Origin: Citrus sinensis
Taxonomy: Eukaryota > Streptophyta > Magnoliopsida > Sapindales > Rutaceae
DNA: 64,000 nt
NCBI RefSeq assembly: GCF_022201045.2
Contig: NC_068556.1
Location: 2,644,001 to 2,708,000, forward strand
Reading direction: 5' to 3'
Part shown: in pieces, positions 45,520 through 57,562 of the stretch
Layout of the letters: every line of letters starts with the position of its first letter
Position numbering within the stretch: position 1 is the stretch's first letter
Notes under the pieces: model-generated
Seen by the model: the letters and a program-made list of their open reading frames with translations, nothing else
Told to the model about the DNA's origin: nothing
Databases searched by the model: none
Made by a program: the position numbers and the translations under genes

Positions 45520-47843
45520 ATGTCCATCAATATAGTAGTTGCTATGGCAGGATTGGAAGTCCATCATTCCAGCCATCAACAATTTGAGCCAATGAGTACA
45601 TCGTGCAAAGCAGATGAAATTTTTTCTACACCCTCATACTCTCATCTGGCAGATAGAGAGTTTTTGGTAACCGAAGAATCAACTAATCATAACGGTTCGA
45701 CCGAATTGCTGAGGAAAGGATTCATGGAGTATGGGTATGATTTGCCTTAATCTTATATGGATATCTCCCATTTCTTCCTTGGTTAATGTTATATGATTAC
45801 GTGCAGATGCCAGCACTATCGAAGACGGTGCCGCATTAGAGCTCCCTGTTGCAATGAGATCTTTGATTGTCGTCACTGTCATAACGAGGCAATGGTGAGC
45901 TTTTCCTTACCTATGAACATTTTTGAATATTGAAGTACATCTTTTTTAAAAATTTATTATTTTTGTTTGAAATAATAAGTTAAGAAAATCTATTTCAAAA
46001 TAGTGATTTCACTGTAGTGATTATAGGTTAACATTTCTTGTCAATGGCAACTTTATTTTTGACCCAACTGTCTGAATTTTATCTTGTCAAAATCTCTTAA
46101 TAGGAATTGTCAACTGGCTGGTTCTCTTTATTTCCTAATAGTAAATGATTTTTTGATGTGCAGAATAATATTAATGTTGATCAGAAGCTTAGGCATGACA
46201 TTCCGCGGCATGAAGTCAACCAGGTTGATATCTTCCTCTTTCGTGGTCCCTTTTCATTGAATTTTTTGTAGTGGTTGTCGCACCTGTTGGTGAGGAAGTG
46301 TGCGCTTGTCTGATCCTTTTTCTGTATTCCAGGTGATATGTTCGCTCTGTGGCACTGAACAAAAGGTTAGTTCTAGGTTTGATTAATTGTGCTGGTTTTT
46401 GGTTTTTGTTTTTTTTTTTCGATCATGGTTTTGTAATGGACTGCTACAAGGGTAATAGACTTCTTATACTTCAAGGAAGCGGCTGGCCGGTGGAAGATAT
46501 TTTCTGATTTTAAGCTGTAGAAACAAACACAGGATCTATCCTAAGTATTGCTTTCCAACCCACCCTCCTAAATATATTTTTTGATGCTGTTGTCAGGTTC
46601 AGCAAGTTTGTGTTAATTGTGGTGTATGCATGGGTGAATACTTCTGCGAGAGTTGCAAGCTGTTTGATGATGATGTGAGTAATTTTATTATCTTTCAATA
46701 GCTATCAATTTGAGGAGATTATCTATTCTATCAAGTTTCTAAGCTTATTTATGCCCTTCGTTAATCATCTTACTTTTGCTATGCTGCAGACATCCAAGAA
46801 GCAATATCATTGTGATGGATGTGGAATATGCAGGTTTGTTTATGTGCTCCTTTTATTAGCTCATCATTTTGAACCATTCTGGGGATAATTACTGTTTGCC
46901 TTAAAAGAATTGACTTGGAATTTTCCTCTGGAATTCATAATCTTCCCTTAGTTTTCTTCTTATGTCAAGTTCTTTTAACATGAATTTTTAATCTGTCTCT
47001 TTTAGGATTGGTGGATGTGATAATTTCTTCCATTGCAACAAGTGTAGTAAGTAATTTATCTCTCATCATTCTTTATTTATTCATATTGTTCAAGCTGGGT
47101 GAAGTTCAGCGGTTACATCGCGACAGGCTAATTATTTTGCGTATTTGTGCCTATTATTGTTTTTCTTGCTGTTTAGGATGCTGCTACTCAATGCTTTTGA
47201 AGAACAGCCACCCATGTGTAGAAGGTGCAATGCATCATGACTGCCCTGTCTGCTGTGAGGTAATCCATTATAACTTCCCTGTAGCAGAGCGAAAAATAAA
47301 CTAGTTTTACTAATTTCTTTATGGATGCTTAACTGCAAGCATAATGGAAATCATTATTTGCAGTATTTATTCGAGACAAGACAGGATGTAATTGTCTTGC
47401 CGTGTGGGCATACCATTCACAAAAATTGCTTGAAGGAGATGCGGGAACATCATCAGTGAGTGTCCTTGCTCTTACATTGTGTTTTGCCTCTTCCCATTTT
47501 TTTTGCTTTTATTTATACTGTGTATATTATCTTTGACAGATATGCCTGTCCTATCTGCTCCAAGTCAGTCTGTGACATGTCCAAAGTATGGGAGAAATAT
47601 GACAGGGAGATAGCGGCTACTCCAATGCCAGAAGCTTACCTAAATAAAAAGGTCTCTTTCTCATATGTTTCTCTATGGTCAGATGGATGCCTCTCTGTTG
47701 ATAAGATTCTGACAGCAACTTTGATTTAACAGGTTTGGATCCTTTGCAATGACTGTGGTAAGACCTCTAATGTCCAGTTCCATGTGCTGGCTCAGAAGTG
47801 CCCAAACTGCAAGTCCTACAACACTCGCTTGACCAGGGGCTGA
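45520..47843 (+). CDS. CHYR1: CHY zinc-finger and RING-H2 E3 ubiquitin ligase, CHYR1/RZFP34-like (318 aa)
   Basis: Eleven exons join in phase: 45520-45734, 45807-45894, 46164-46223, 46333-46365, 46597-46674, 46790-46833, 47006-47046, 47177-47259, 47364-47455, 47540-47651, 47733-47843. One exon is only 33 bases. Residues 73-147 form the CHY finger ([15 protein letters not shown] to the RHEV region), followed by a CTCHY-type finger ([22 protein letters not shown]). The RING is C3H2C3 ([17 protein letters not shown]), and a zinc-ribbon (CNDCG, CPNC) closes the protein. This is the RCHY1/PIRH2 family; Arabidopsis CHYR1/RZFP34 acts in ABA and drought responses and MIEL1 in MYB turnover. The N-terminus is longer than in Arabidopsis CHYR1. 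An in-frame ATG at 45544 (MAGLEVHH) is an alternative start. Confidence 0.92.
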
Positions 47844-48974
47844 GCAAGTGGCAGTATTGTTAGCAATGATGGTGATGGTGATGGGAACTCTCTGTTTGAT
47901 GTGGATGGGTTCGGGTCTTAATTAATCTTTTCAACCATCTCAGCCACAGTCGTTACTCATTATGGGGTAGTGGCTGCATCTACAACTTGCTCTGTGGGGA
48001 GCAGTTAGTCTTCCTCGTGGTGTTTCTAGTCTAGCTCGTGGTGTTTGAATCTGCTCATGGTGTTGTTTTCTGTCTTCTTGTTTTTCATTTCATTTGTTCT
48101 TTGTTGTATGTTTCCTCAAGGCAACTGATGTAAATAGTCATAGCAACTAGCTCATACTGGTGCTGGGATGAACTTCTTACTCACTTTGCAAATAAGTAAT
48201 GTTTTTCTTGTTTAGTTCATTTAGTTTTCCTATATTTCACTTGGTGAGTATAGTTGTATGCGCTTATTTTGTTTTCCTATATTGCCTGTGTAGTCTATAT
48301 TAGTTGCCTTTGCAATGAGCTACAGTTTGTGCACCACTTGAGTGTCGTTATGAAAAGTAGTTTGAGGAATCAGGAGCATGTGTTATGAGAATAGCCGGTT
48401 TTTGGATTGATCAGTATTTGCAAGTTTTAAAGGTTTAACTGTTGGTTTATTTAGTGGGGTTGCTTTAGTTTAGGGGAGATGAGCGGGATACCCCATTTCC
48501 TCCAAAATACTTAATATATATCCTAAATTATAACACTTTTAAATTTTACATATATATATTTTTAAAAAAATACAAAAATAATCACAATTAAATATAAAAT
48601 TAAATTTATACTTTTAAAGTTGGGAAAACAATGGAGAATATTTGATTTTAATCAAATGATATATAATTAATAATTTTATAAAAATATTTGATTTTTTTAT
48701 ATTAGTCAGATAAATAGTTGAAAATATTTAATTTTAATTAAAATAAAAAATTATTTATATAATTTTTTATTTTTTTAAGTAAGTTGAGTAAAGAGTTAAG
48801 AATTTTTTATTTTAATTTAATTTTATCTAATATTTATTTAGTAAAAATTTTTGACTTTTCATTAAAGTTTGATAATTGGTTGAAAATATTTAACTTAAAT
48901 TGAAATGAAATTTTTTTTTTAATTAAGTAAGATAAAAAGTTAGTATATTTGACATTGATTATGTTATTATATAA
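47844..48974. other. 3' UTR of the CHYR1-like gene and AT-rich spacer
   Basis: 3' UTR-like sequence extends to roughly 48.2 kb. From 48.6 kb the DNA is extremely AT-rich and holds a degenerate tandem repeat. Confidence 0.5.
48618..48955 (+). repeat. Degenerate AT-rich tandem repeat, about five units of 59-86 bp
   Basis: Related phrases of the type AAGT[A/T][A/T]G-TAA-AGTT-GAAAATATTTAATTTTAATT recur at about 48618, 48701, 48778, 48864 and 48923. The units are strongly diverged, so boundaries are approximate. Confidence 0.5.
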
Positions 48975-48985
48975 AAGTTATGAGA

Positions 48986-49107
48986 AATCCCTTATGTTAC
49001 GATTAACGTAACATGCACTCACACATAACAATAATACCTATTGGTAGGATCCATCACTATTATTGTATGTAGGCGTAAGTTACGTGAATTGTAACGTAAC
49101 ACTGCCC
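48986..49107. mobile_element. 122-bp Mutator-type MITE with 11-bp target duplication
   Basis: The perfect 11-mer AAGTTATGAGA flanks the element (48975-48985 and 49108-49118). The ends are imperfect inverted repeats built around TGTTACG and ACGTAAC. The left arm has TGTTACGATTAACGTAAC, and the reverse complement of the right arm has TGTTACGTTAC then AATTCACGTAAC, with a four-base insertion. The duplication length points to a Mutator-like origin. No coding capacity. Confidence 0.85.
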
Positions 49108-49321
49108 AAGTTATGAGAGAAGAAAATATAAATAAATAATTTTTTTAGATTATTTTTACCTTTTGTACTTTTATGGTATATATATATGTGTGTGTCTGTA
49201 ATAGGATATAAATTTAATATTTAAAGAAAAATGTGGCATATTTAAATAAAAAAAACCCCTTAGTTTGTTCAGTGGGGTTGCTGCCCTGATGATGCACTAT
49301 TTTGGCGACGAAATTTCTTTT

Positions 49322-49433
49322 CCCTCAATTGGAGTGAAGAGGCATTATGATTCGATTCGTTAGTTTTACCAAAAATGTCCTTGCCCTCAATTGGAGTCTG
49401 AACAGGCGTTATGGTTCGATTCGTTGGTTTACC
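49322..49433 (+). repeat. Tandem pair of ~49-bp repeats upstream of the PPR pseudogene
   Basis: CCCTCAATTGGAGT, TTATG, TTCGATTCGTT and TTTACC occur in the same order at 49322-49370 and 49384-49433. Confidence 0.85.
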
Positions 49434-49615
49434 TTTCCAGTTTTACCGATCGAAGTGTCGAACCACAACTGACTGAAACGATTTTCGAGCCAAAGTTGGT
49501 TCGGTTGGGTTTGGTTCCCAAGATGCGTATCAGTCGCAAGTTCGCTAATGTTTGTCCGGTTTCTTTGGACGTTATAATGGTTGAACGGTACACAGCGCAA
49601 CGGTCACCATTCGAA

Positions 49616-51904
49616 GATGGCTCTCGCCTCTCCTTACCCACTCCTCGCTCTTCCCGTTGAAAAAACGACGAAACATCGACTTCAGTTCCTGTAACAAATT
49701 CAAATTCCCTCATCTCTCTGTTAAGATCGTGTTCAAGCATCGACGAATTTGAGCGAATTCATTCCCACTTAATTACCACAAACCTCATGCGGGACCCCCA
49801 AATATCCACTCAGGTCTTTGAGTTCTTGGTCTTCACTGGAGACCTTGGTTACGCTCAGCAAATTATTAGGCAAGGCGACGAACCAGAAATCAAAATCTGG
49901 AATTCCATCATTGAAAATCAACTTATAAACGGTTACCCACAGGAAGTCTTTGCAATTTATTTATATCTAGTCACCCGAACTGTGTTACTAAACGTATCCA
50001 CTTTTCTAGAATGTCTGCTCCTCGACAAGGGAGTGAAGCTCATGGAAGAATTTTGAAACATGGGTTAGGTGATAACCTAACTTTGAATTGATGGGTTTGT
50101 ATAAGAAATGTGGGAAACTGAAGGAAGTGTGCCAACTGTTTGATAAATTGCCTAATAGAGATGTTATTAGTTGGAATACGATGATATCGTGTTACACTTC
50201 AATGGGAATGTACAGAGAAGGGTTAGGTTTATTAAGTAAAATGGGTGCTGAAGGGGTTAGCCCTGACGAGGTAACGATGGTTAGCTTGATTTCAGCACGT
50301 ACTAAGTTAAGGGATTTGGAAATGGGCAAGAATTTGCATTTGTTCCTTGAGGAGAGTACTATGAAGATTAGTGGGAGTTTGCTGAATTATCTAGTGGATA
50401 TGTATTTTAAGTGCGGGAAAATCGGGGAAGCGCAAAAGCTTTTGGGTAGATATGAGATTGATGAGGTCGATGTTGTTTTGTGGACTACATTGGTAAGTGG
50501 GTACGTAAAGTCTAATGAAAGAGATGAGGCTAGGCGTTTGTTTGATGAGATGGTGGAGAGGAATTTGATTTCATGGACCCTGATGATTTCTGGTATGCTC
50601 AATGTGGGTGTTATTATGAGAGTTTGAAGTTGTTTAGAGAAATGAGCTGCTGCCTAACAGGAGTGTTGTGACATGGAATACAATGTTGAATGGATTTTGC
50701 AGAAGTGGGGGTTTTGAGAAGGCAAGAGCATTCTTTGATGAGATTCCTCATAAAGATGTGATTTCTTGGAATACTATGATCAATTGCTTTGTTAAATATA
50801 ATCGGCTTGAGGAATCATTTGAGCTTTTCAGCAGGATGCAGAATTCAAATATAAAAGCTGTGCAAGCATTGGAGCCCTTTATCATGGTATTTGGGTCCAT
50901 GTTTACATCAAAAAGAATCAAATCAGTATAGATAACATGTTAGGAACTGCTTAAATTGACATGTATGGAAGGTGCGCGGCTGCAGCGAATTGGCCTATGA
51001 CTTGTTTTCTGAAATCAGTGAGAAGAATGTATATCTGTGGACTTCAGTGATAGCAGCATATGCCATGGCGGGGCATGCACAAAAAGCAATTGATCTATTC
51101 TTGGAAATGGAGGAAACAGGTACAAAGCCAGATCAAGTAACTTTCATAGCTCTTCTTTCTGCATGTAGCCATGGAGGTTTAGTAGATGAAGGATATGACT
51201 TTCTCAGCAAAAAGAGCAGAGTCTACAATATCAAGCCAAAGATGCAGCATTATGGATGCATGGTTGATCTCTTAGGTCGAGCTGGGCATTTAGAAGAGTC
51301 AGCAAACTTCATTACATCCATGCCAATTCCACCAGATGTCTCTATATGGAGTTCCTTGTTGAGAGCTTGCCGATGCCACCAAAATGTCAAATTGGCTGAG
51401 CATGCATTTAAACATCTCACAGAAACAGACCCGTTAAACGATGGAGCTCATGTACTGCTTGCGAACATTTATGCAAAAGCTGGTAGGTTGGATGATATGA
51501 GCAGGATTCGAATGAAGTTACGTGATATGGGATTAAAGAAGCAACTGGGATACAGTTTGATAGAACAAGGAGGATTTGTTCATAAATTCACTTCTGGGGA
51601 TATCTTTAACCCTCATTCTGAAGAAATTTATTTGATGTTAAATGAGATTGAGATGACACTACAGCAACAAGGACTACAAGAAACATCGTTACAACACCGT
51701 GAAAGATTAGCAGTAGCTTTTGGACTTATAAGCACTTCTGAAAAAACGACCATCCGGATTGTGAATAATCTTCGGATTTGTGGGGATTGTCATTCGTTTA
51801 TGAAGGTTACATCTCAGGTCTATAATAGAGAAATTGTCATTAGGGATAACGGTAGATTCCATCGGTTTCAAGGAGGGCAGTGCTCATGTAGAGACTACTG
51901 GTAA
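49616..51904 (+). pseudogene. Pentatricopeptide repeat protein, E/DYW class, with multiple frameshifts
   Basis: The sequence reads as an intronless PLS-type PPR gene, but only in pieces. Lesions by eye: a lost base in the A tract at 49660-49665; shifts near 50030 and 50085; a lost base near 50592; a shift near 50643; a shift with probable internal deletion near 50860, just before SCASIGALYHG; an in-frame TAA at 50952-50954 (GTA*IDMYGRC); and a shift near 50975. PPR motifs are clear (DVISWNTMISCYTSMGM, LWTSVIAAYAMAGH). The last 310 codons are open and include E and DYW domains with HRERLAVAFGLI, CGDCHSF and a terminal CSCRDYW. DYW proteins perform C-to-U RNA editing in organelles. Neighbouring genes have no such lesions, so a true pseudogene is likelier than poor sequence. 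The first lesion is the least certain. Confidence 0.88.
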
Positions 51905-53797
51905 TTCAAAGTTTACTTTGTAAATCCTGAGCGAGCAATCCAGTATATTCTTCTGAAATTCCGTGTAGTTTTTTATCTTGCTACCTTCAACAAGAAATGA
52001 AAAAGAAAATCGTCTCTCGTTCTTTGTTGAGTCTCTTTTGCCATGATTAAAATTCTTGCTTTTTGTTTTTCTTGTCAACCTTTTTTGTTTATCATCTTTC
52101 TAAGTGGGAATCGCCAAAAACAGCTTGTGGGGTTCTTGCAGGTTGCAGCAGTGCACGAACAGCTTTGTTTCACGCTTTCACTCTACAAATCGGTACAATT
52201 CTGCAACACAGTTTAATAATTGTACTTGTCATCTTCACCAGATTTCTCACCTGATTTGAGTAAGGACATTCTTGGACTTAAGCATACAATGTACCTCTCT
52301 GCTTCTCCTCACAAAAGCTGAAACAATTTTTGCGAGTATGACATACAATCTTCATTCAAGTGAAAGGAAATAAAATCATCATGACAATGGACTGCAATCA
52401 CAAAACAGTGCGGCTGTGGAAGCATTGATGTATCTCAATTTTATACCTAAAGAGGGAACTTGTGGCCTTAAATCGGAGGCAATTTAGTCATGATACGAGA
52501 GTTTGGCACAAATATGATACGAAAGTAACACGCATAGGTGAACTTTAAATTGACCGTGTCATATTAAATGATCATTTACTAACTGTGTTTTCCGAATTTA
52601 TGATCTGTGACATGATTAATTTAACATAATACATCATTGCTATCTAAAATTTTATAAACCTATACCTTGGGGCGACACGTGAACGCGAATTGTCGCTCTT
52701 ACTTGTAACGATGTAATATGTATGAACGTTATTGTGAAACGCAATGCAATTGCATAGCAAGAATGTAAGAGAGCACTGCAATGTCAATAATGGCATCTGG
52801 GTCCATGCTATTACCTTATAAGTTATCATATTGATGTTGAAACTGCCCTACTAAGATATGCACTGAAGATAGGAAAGAAGCATAAAAAAGGCGTGCCAAT
52901 TGTTTTATGAAATAAACAAAGGAAAAAAATGCAAGGGCGTGGACCGCTGTATAATATTGCGCACGTGAAAAGGACAAACCCAGAAATGCAATTAATCGGC
53001 CAGCACCAAAATGCAAAATACATACAAACAAGACGTCCTTGAGCTTCAGTGATTTGAAATTTATCTGCTAGTTGGTACGCATGAAGTTTAGCAATGAGGT
53101 GACAAAACTTGAAACTAAATGAATACTTAATCTAAAGCTGCTTTCATGGAGCTAAAGCTGGGGATCCACACTCTTCAGCCAGAATAAAATGAAACTAGAG
53201 AGACCTTTAAATCTCCAGAAAGTTTCCAAATGAATGAAGCCGGAAGGAAGATTACCGAGAGAACTACAAGATGCATATTTATATCATCATGGCAAGAAGT
53301 TAGCTATCAGTTTGCACATATTGCTCCAGTCTACTCATTTTCATTCAGACAATACCAACTCTTGATGATCAAGAGGAAGAAAAATCCAAAAATATTATAG
53401 TACTCTATATTATGTCAAAGTTGCAGTCTTATACATTCATTCCTTGCTGCAAGCCTGCAACAGAAAGCAAATACAAAAATAATAACATTGGGGAGCCATA
53501 AAAAGGGGCTCCCACCCTCTTGAGGCTAATTTTGATGCAATAAAGGTTGCAATAAAGGTCCGAGAATATATATTTATGTCCAAGTTTATGGATGGACAAA
53601 CTGACTAGTTATTATGACCCCATGCCCACCAAGGCCGTGAAAGCTGAAATATAATCTGCAGACAAAACAATGTACAAAATTGATCATCCATGGCTGCTAA
53701 GTGATGCACATGAACAGCTCTTTATGGACGGATGATAAAGTCGTCCCTTTTTGAGTTTTCATCAATCATGGACATGGTGGCTATAGGTAAAAAGCCT
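51905..53797. other. Spacer between the PPR pseudogene and the FLZ gene, including the FLZ 3' UTR
   Basis: The last few hundred bases before 53798 are probably the 3' UTR of the minus-strand FLZ gene. No other gene, RNA or clear repeat was recognised. Confidence 0.5.
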
Positions 53798-55099
53798 TTA
53801 TGTTGTGATAAAGAAACAAGTTTCAGAAAGCTCCCCACAATCGTCTGACTTGGGAGAGCTTTCAGAGTTGATGTCTTTCTCCATTTCCTCATCAATCAAA
53901 ATCTCCTGAGCGCGACAATCTGCACTGCAGAATGCTTTCTCACCTCTGCAAGAGATCAATTAAATCAGACTATTTAATACTGAATCCCCTTACGAAGATG
54001 TGATGTGAAAAACTAATGAGGCTATTAGTAATATTATTGGGGCATACCTGTAGATGTAAATATCTTTACCCTCCAATTTCTTGTTGCAAGAGCAGCAGAA
54101 GCTCAAGAAATCATCAGAAGGATACTGAGTGGTTATGATCATAACTCCATCGCTTCCCTCAGCTTCATTCTTATAATCGTCACTTTGGTCGTTAGTGCGA
54201 CATTCCAAAATACAGTCCCCATATATATGAGTTGTTCTCGGATTAGGACCATGCGATACTACACGGGTATAATCTTCAGAAAGCTCAATCTCACTTGCAG
54301 AGAGGCTTTCAGTAAACCCATTGCCAGAGCCGATGGATGTTGACATTAAGTTTACCTTTGAATCCAAAAAGTTGTTTGATCGAGGACTTCCTCCAACCAT
54401 CAAAGGAGAACTTTCCTGGCAGGCTAATTTTTCAAAACCAAAATTTTCAGAACTCATAATGGAGCCACAGTCAGTGAAACCAGCTAAAGCTGGAAATGAC
54501 CTGCAGGAATCAAGTGAACAAGACCGGGTTTTCCCAAATGGCTCATGTTCTTCAAATGGGGTTTCTCCAATTTCTAAAACAACATCAGAGTTACCCTTTT
54601 GCAGGAGAGATTTGATCTGGGTGCAAGGGAAAATTGCATAATTTTTAGGCAAAGATTTAGGTGCATCAAAAGAATTAATATTGGTCTGACTATTTGGGGT
54701 TTTAATCCTCATTTGAGGTCCAAAAATAATGTTCTTACTCTCAGACCGGAGAACTTTACTGGACGGTTTCATATCATTGCGCAGAGAATCTATAATGCTT
54801 AAGCCAACTTTACTAGTATCCCAGCTCTTATGCTGCTCATAATGGGCTGATTTTGGAGACCTAAAGGAATTGCCTAGATTTGAAAATGCCCTAAAATCTA
54901 AAGGAGATGTTGGGCTCCGAACTGAATCGGTATCTGATAAACCCTTAGGACTCAACCCAACAAACAGACCAGGAACATTGAACAAAGAGTTGCCTGTCAG
55001 ATTTTCAGAATTGAAAAAGGACTCAGCAACAGATTCAGGCGTTTTTAAATGACTCATCTGCTGTTCTTTCTCAACAGACCTGGTCCTCTTCCTCAGCAT
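53798..55099 (-). CDS. FCS-like zinc finger (FLZ, DUF581) protein (399 aa)
   Basis: Two coding exons, 54048-55099 and 53798-53945, join in phase. The start is the ATG at 55099 (MLRKRTRS), which is the usual beginning of long FLZ proteins; the frame is open upstream only through the leader exon and an intron. Residues 1-330 are Ser/Pro-rich and largely disordered. The FLZ domain is at about 333-370: CCSCNKKLEGKDIYIYRG then EKAFCSADCRAQE, split by the intron within the Arg codon, and followed by an acidic tail. FLZ proteins are plant-specific adaptors that bind SnRK1 kinase subunits and modulate energy signalling. The closest type appears to be FLZ8/FLZ10, but I am not certain enough to assign a symbol. 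Confidence 0.92.
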
Positions 55100-56060
55100 T
55101 ATCTCCTCCAAACCTCTTAGAAACACCTGAAGCTGCTCCTTGTCGGAAGTCTGAACCCAAAAAAAACAAAAAAAATCAAACAGATTCAAATATACAGTTA
55201 CTTACTAAGCTCAGAAACAAACAAGAATCAATAAGCTGCATTGGACAGAAGAATAACGAACACGATCAATCTATACTCACACATACATGATGAACCAACA
55301 AGAAATTGTAGATTAAACAAAAGTCTCTGATGATGTGATTGTAATTTTGTAATCCCCAAAATCCCTAAAACCCATTTTAAAATTAGATTTTTTATAGCAT
55401 TAAAGAGGCCTGAAATGGCGGAGAAATGTCAAATCAATTACAAAGTAAGGCAGCTATGACAAAAATCTGATGAGCATTAAACCTCTGCTAAGTAAAATAC
55501 AGTACATTCATCTTCATACTCAAAGAGAAAACATATAAAGAAAATGAAAAAAAAAATTGACCTAGAAATGATTCAAATAAGAAAATACCCAGTTCAGAAT
55601 ATCACATACATGCAGAAAGGGGGAAAAAAAAATCAAACACATCAAAACGCAAAAGAAAAACAATAAAAGCACAGTGTTGGCACAAAAATGCAACATGGAC
55701 AGTCCCAAAAACAAATCTTTGGAACATTAAACAAGAACAAAAATGAAGATTCAAAAAGCCCACCTCAGTGAGGTATACTCTCAATATCAGCTCTGGGAAC
55801 TTGACACAGAAAGAGATATGTGAATTAGTGAGTGTGAGATTTTAAGAAGAGACCTCAATGCAGTCAAGATATATACGACAAGAACAAGAAGCTCTTGTGG
55901 GGGGTTTGTGTTTGTGTGTGAGAGAGAAATGAAACTTGTGCAGCACTACTCTTGTTTCTTTCTTCCTTTCTCTTTCTTACTGTCTGTGCCTCAAAATCAG
56001 CGAAGCAAATGAGCTTCTGAAATACTCCACTCTCCTCTTTTCTCTCTCTCTCTCTCTCCT
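55100..56060 (-). promoter_or_regulatory. 5' leader of the FLZ gene with intron and CT-rich first exon
   Basis: Reading the minus strand, a first untranslated exon ends at 55764 (GAG|GTGGGC), and an acceptor (TTCAG) at 55151 starts the exon with the ATG, so the leader intron is 55151-55763. The segment 55915-56060 is rich in GA on the minus strand (CT on the plus strand), with a (CT)n tract near 56040-56057, typical of plant core promoters and leaders. Confidence 0.6.
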
Positions 56061-57562
56061 CCAAATTACACGTAATACGTATGCAATACTGTCTTGTCTT
56101 TGCCCGCAGAAAGGAAAATATTAATAATAGTAATTAATTTATCTTTTTACCAACTCGTTTCAATGTGAATGCACTAGCCTACGCTTATTGTTCAAGTTAT
56201 TCATCTGTTTTTATTTTTTAATATTAAATTTACTGATAACATAATAAGAGAATGGTGCTCATATGAATGCCAAATAATTGATTTATTGTTTGCAAAATGA
56301 ATATTTATGTATTTTGATCTACTTTTCAAATATTAGTCTACGCGGAATGTGTCATTTAGTTTCGATATCACTAATAATGATAAAAATTCATTTAACATAT
56401 GTACCGGATTAAAATCATTTCATATTAAATGGATTGTATCCTTCTCTTATTAATGGATCCGATCTTATTAATAATGATAAAAGAATGCATTAATATATGC
56501 GGGATTATATCCTTTATACATTGAATGTGTCATTTTCTTCCTTCATTGATAGATCCGATTCACTAATAATGCTCAAGATTTTACAACGTTATAACTTTAA
56601 AATTATTTAATTATTTTTTTGACTTTGATGCGAGCGAAATGTCATTTTATCTTCCGTTCAATTCGCAAATTAAATTAACCAATCAACACCCACCAATACT
56701 AAATTATCAAAGGACCTTGTTGAAAAAAAAAACATAAATAAGTTATTTGGTATAATTTTAAATAAACTTTTCATGAAAAAAAATTGATGAATTTTAAAGC
56801 AAACTATTTTACTAGTTCAAGGGTAAAATACATTTGGAAATTTATCTGTATTTAGTAAAAATAGATCAGTATTTGTTGTATTAAAAAACAAAGAAGTCTT
56901 TTATTATATTTCCTTTTTTTGGTTCCAAGTTTAGGTGGTCCAATAAATAATTGGTCAAAAAAATCACTGATGGTGATGTGGCGAATATGTTAAGCAAAAA
57001 ATTAATAAAGAAAATTGGACAGAAAAGCAAAGTGAGGATCTTAAATAAATAAATAAGTAAAACAGAAGACACTACTGAAAAGGGCATGGTTCAGTTCCTT
57101 TATTTACTTTATTGCCCTTTTGGTGACTCATCACAAAACGACAACAGTGACGTGAAGCTTCTTGTTTAACTTTTCGCGGACAGACTCACGACTGTTAACA
57201 GCGGGCCCCGACGAGGTTATTATTATTATTTTTTTCTTAACTACGATGCGAAGAACCTCAACTGTGGAAGACACCTTTAAACTCATACCATAATTTAAAT
57301 TAGAAGTCACTGCTCGAATCGAGAAATACAGGTTCTTCTAATAAATGCGATTTTTTTACGACTCAAACTGAAAAGCAAACCCAATCAAGCCACTTAAGGG
57401 GGACTCCATTATCCGTGAAGCCAACACTTTATTGGTTGACGATGTTATTTTTTAATCTGCTTCAGTTTTACAATTTATGCGGCAACTTTGAATCTGTACT
57501 ATGGTCAATGACTTTAATATCCTTAAGTCGGTTTGATTGTGTTTGTATTATGATGTTTGGGC
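56061..57562. other. AT-rich spacer between the FLZ gene and a hAT element
   Basis: Phrases such as CACTAATAATG and GGATCCGATC or GATCCGATT recur at about 56365, 56455 and 56550, suggesting an old degenerate repeat. No gene was recognised. Confidence 0.4.
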
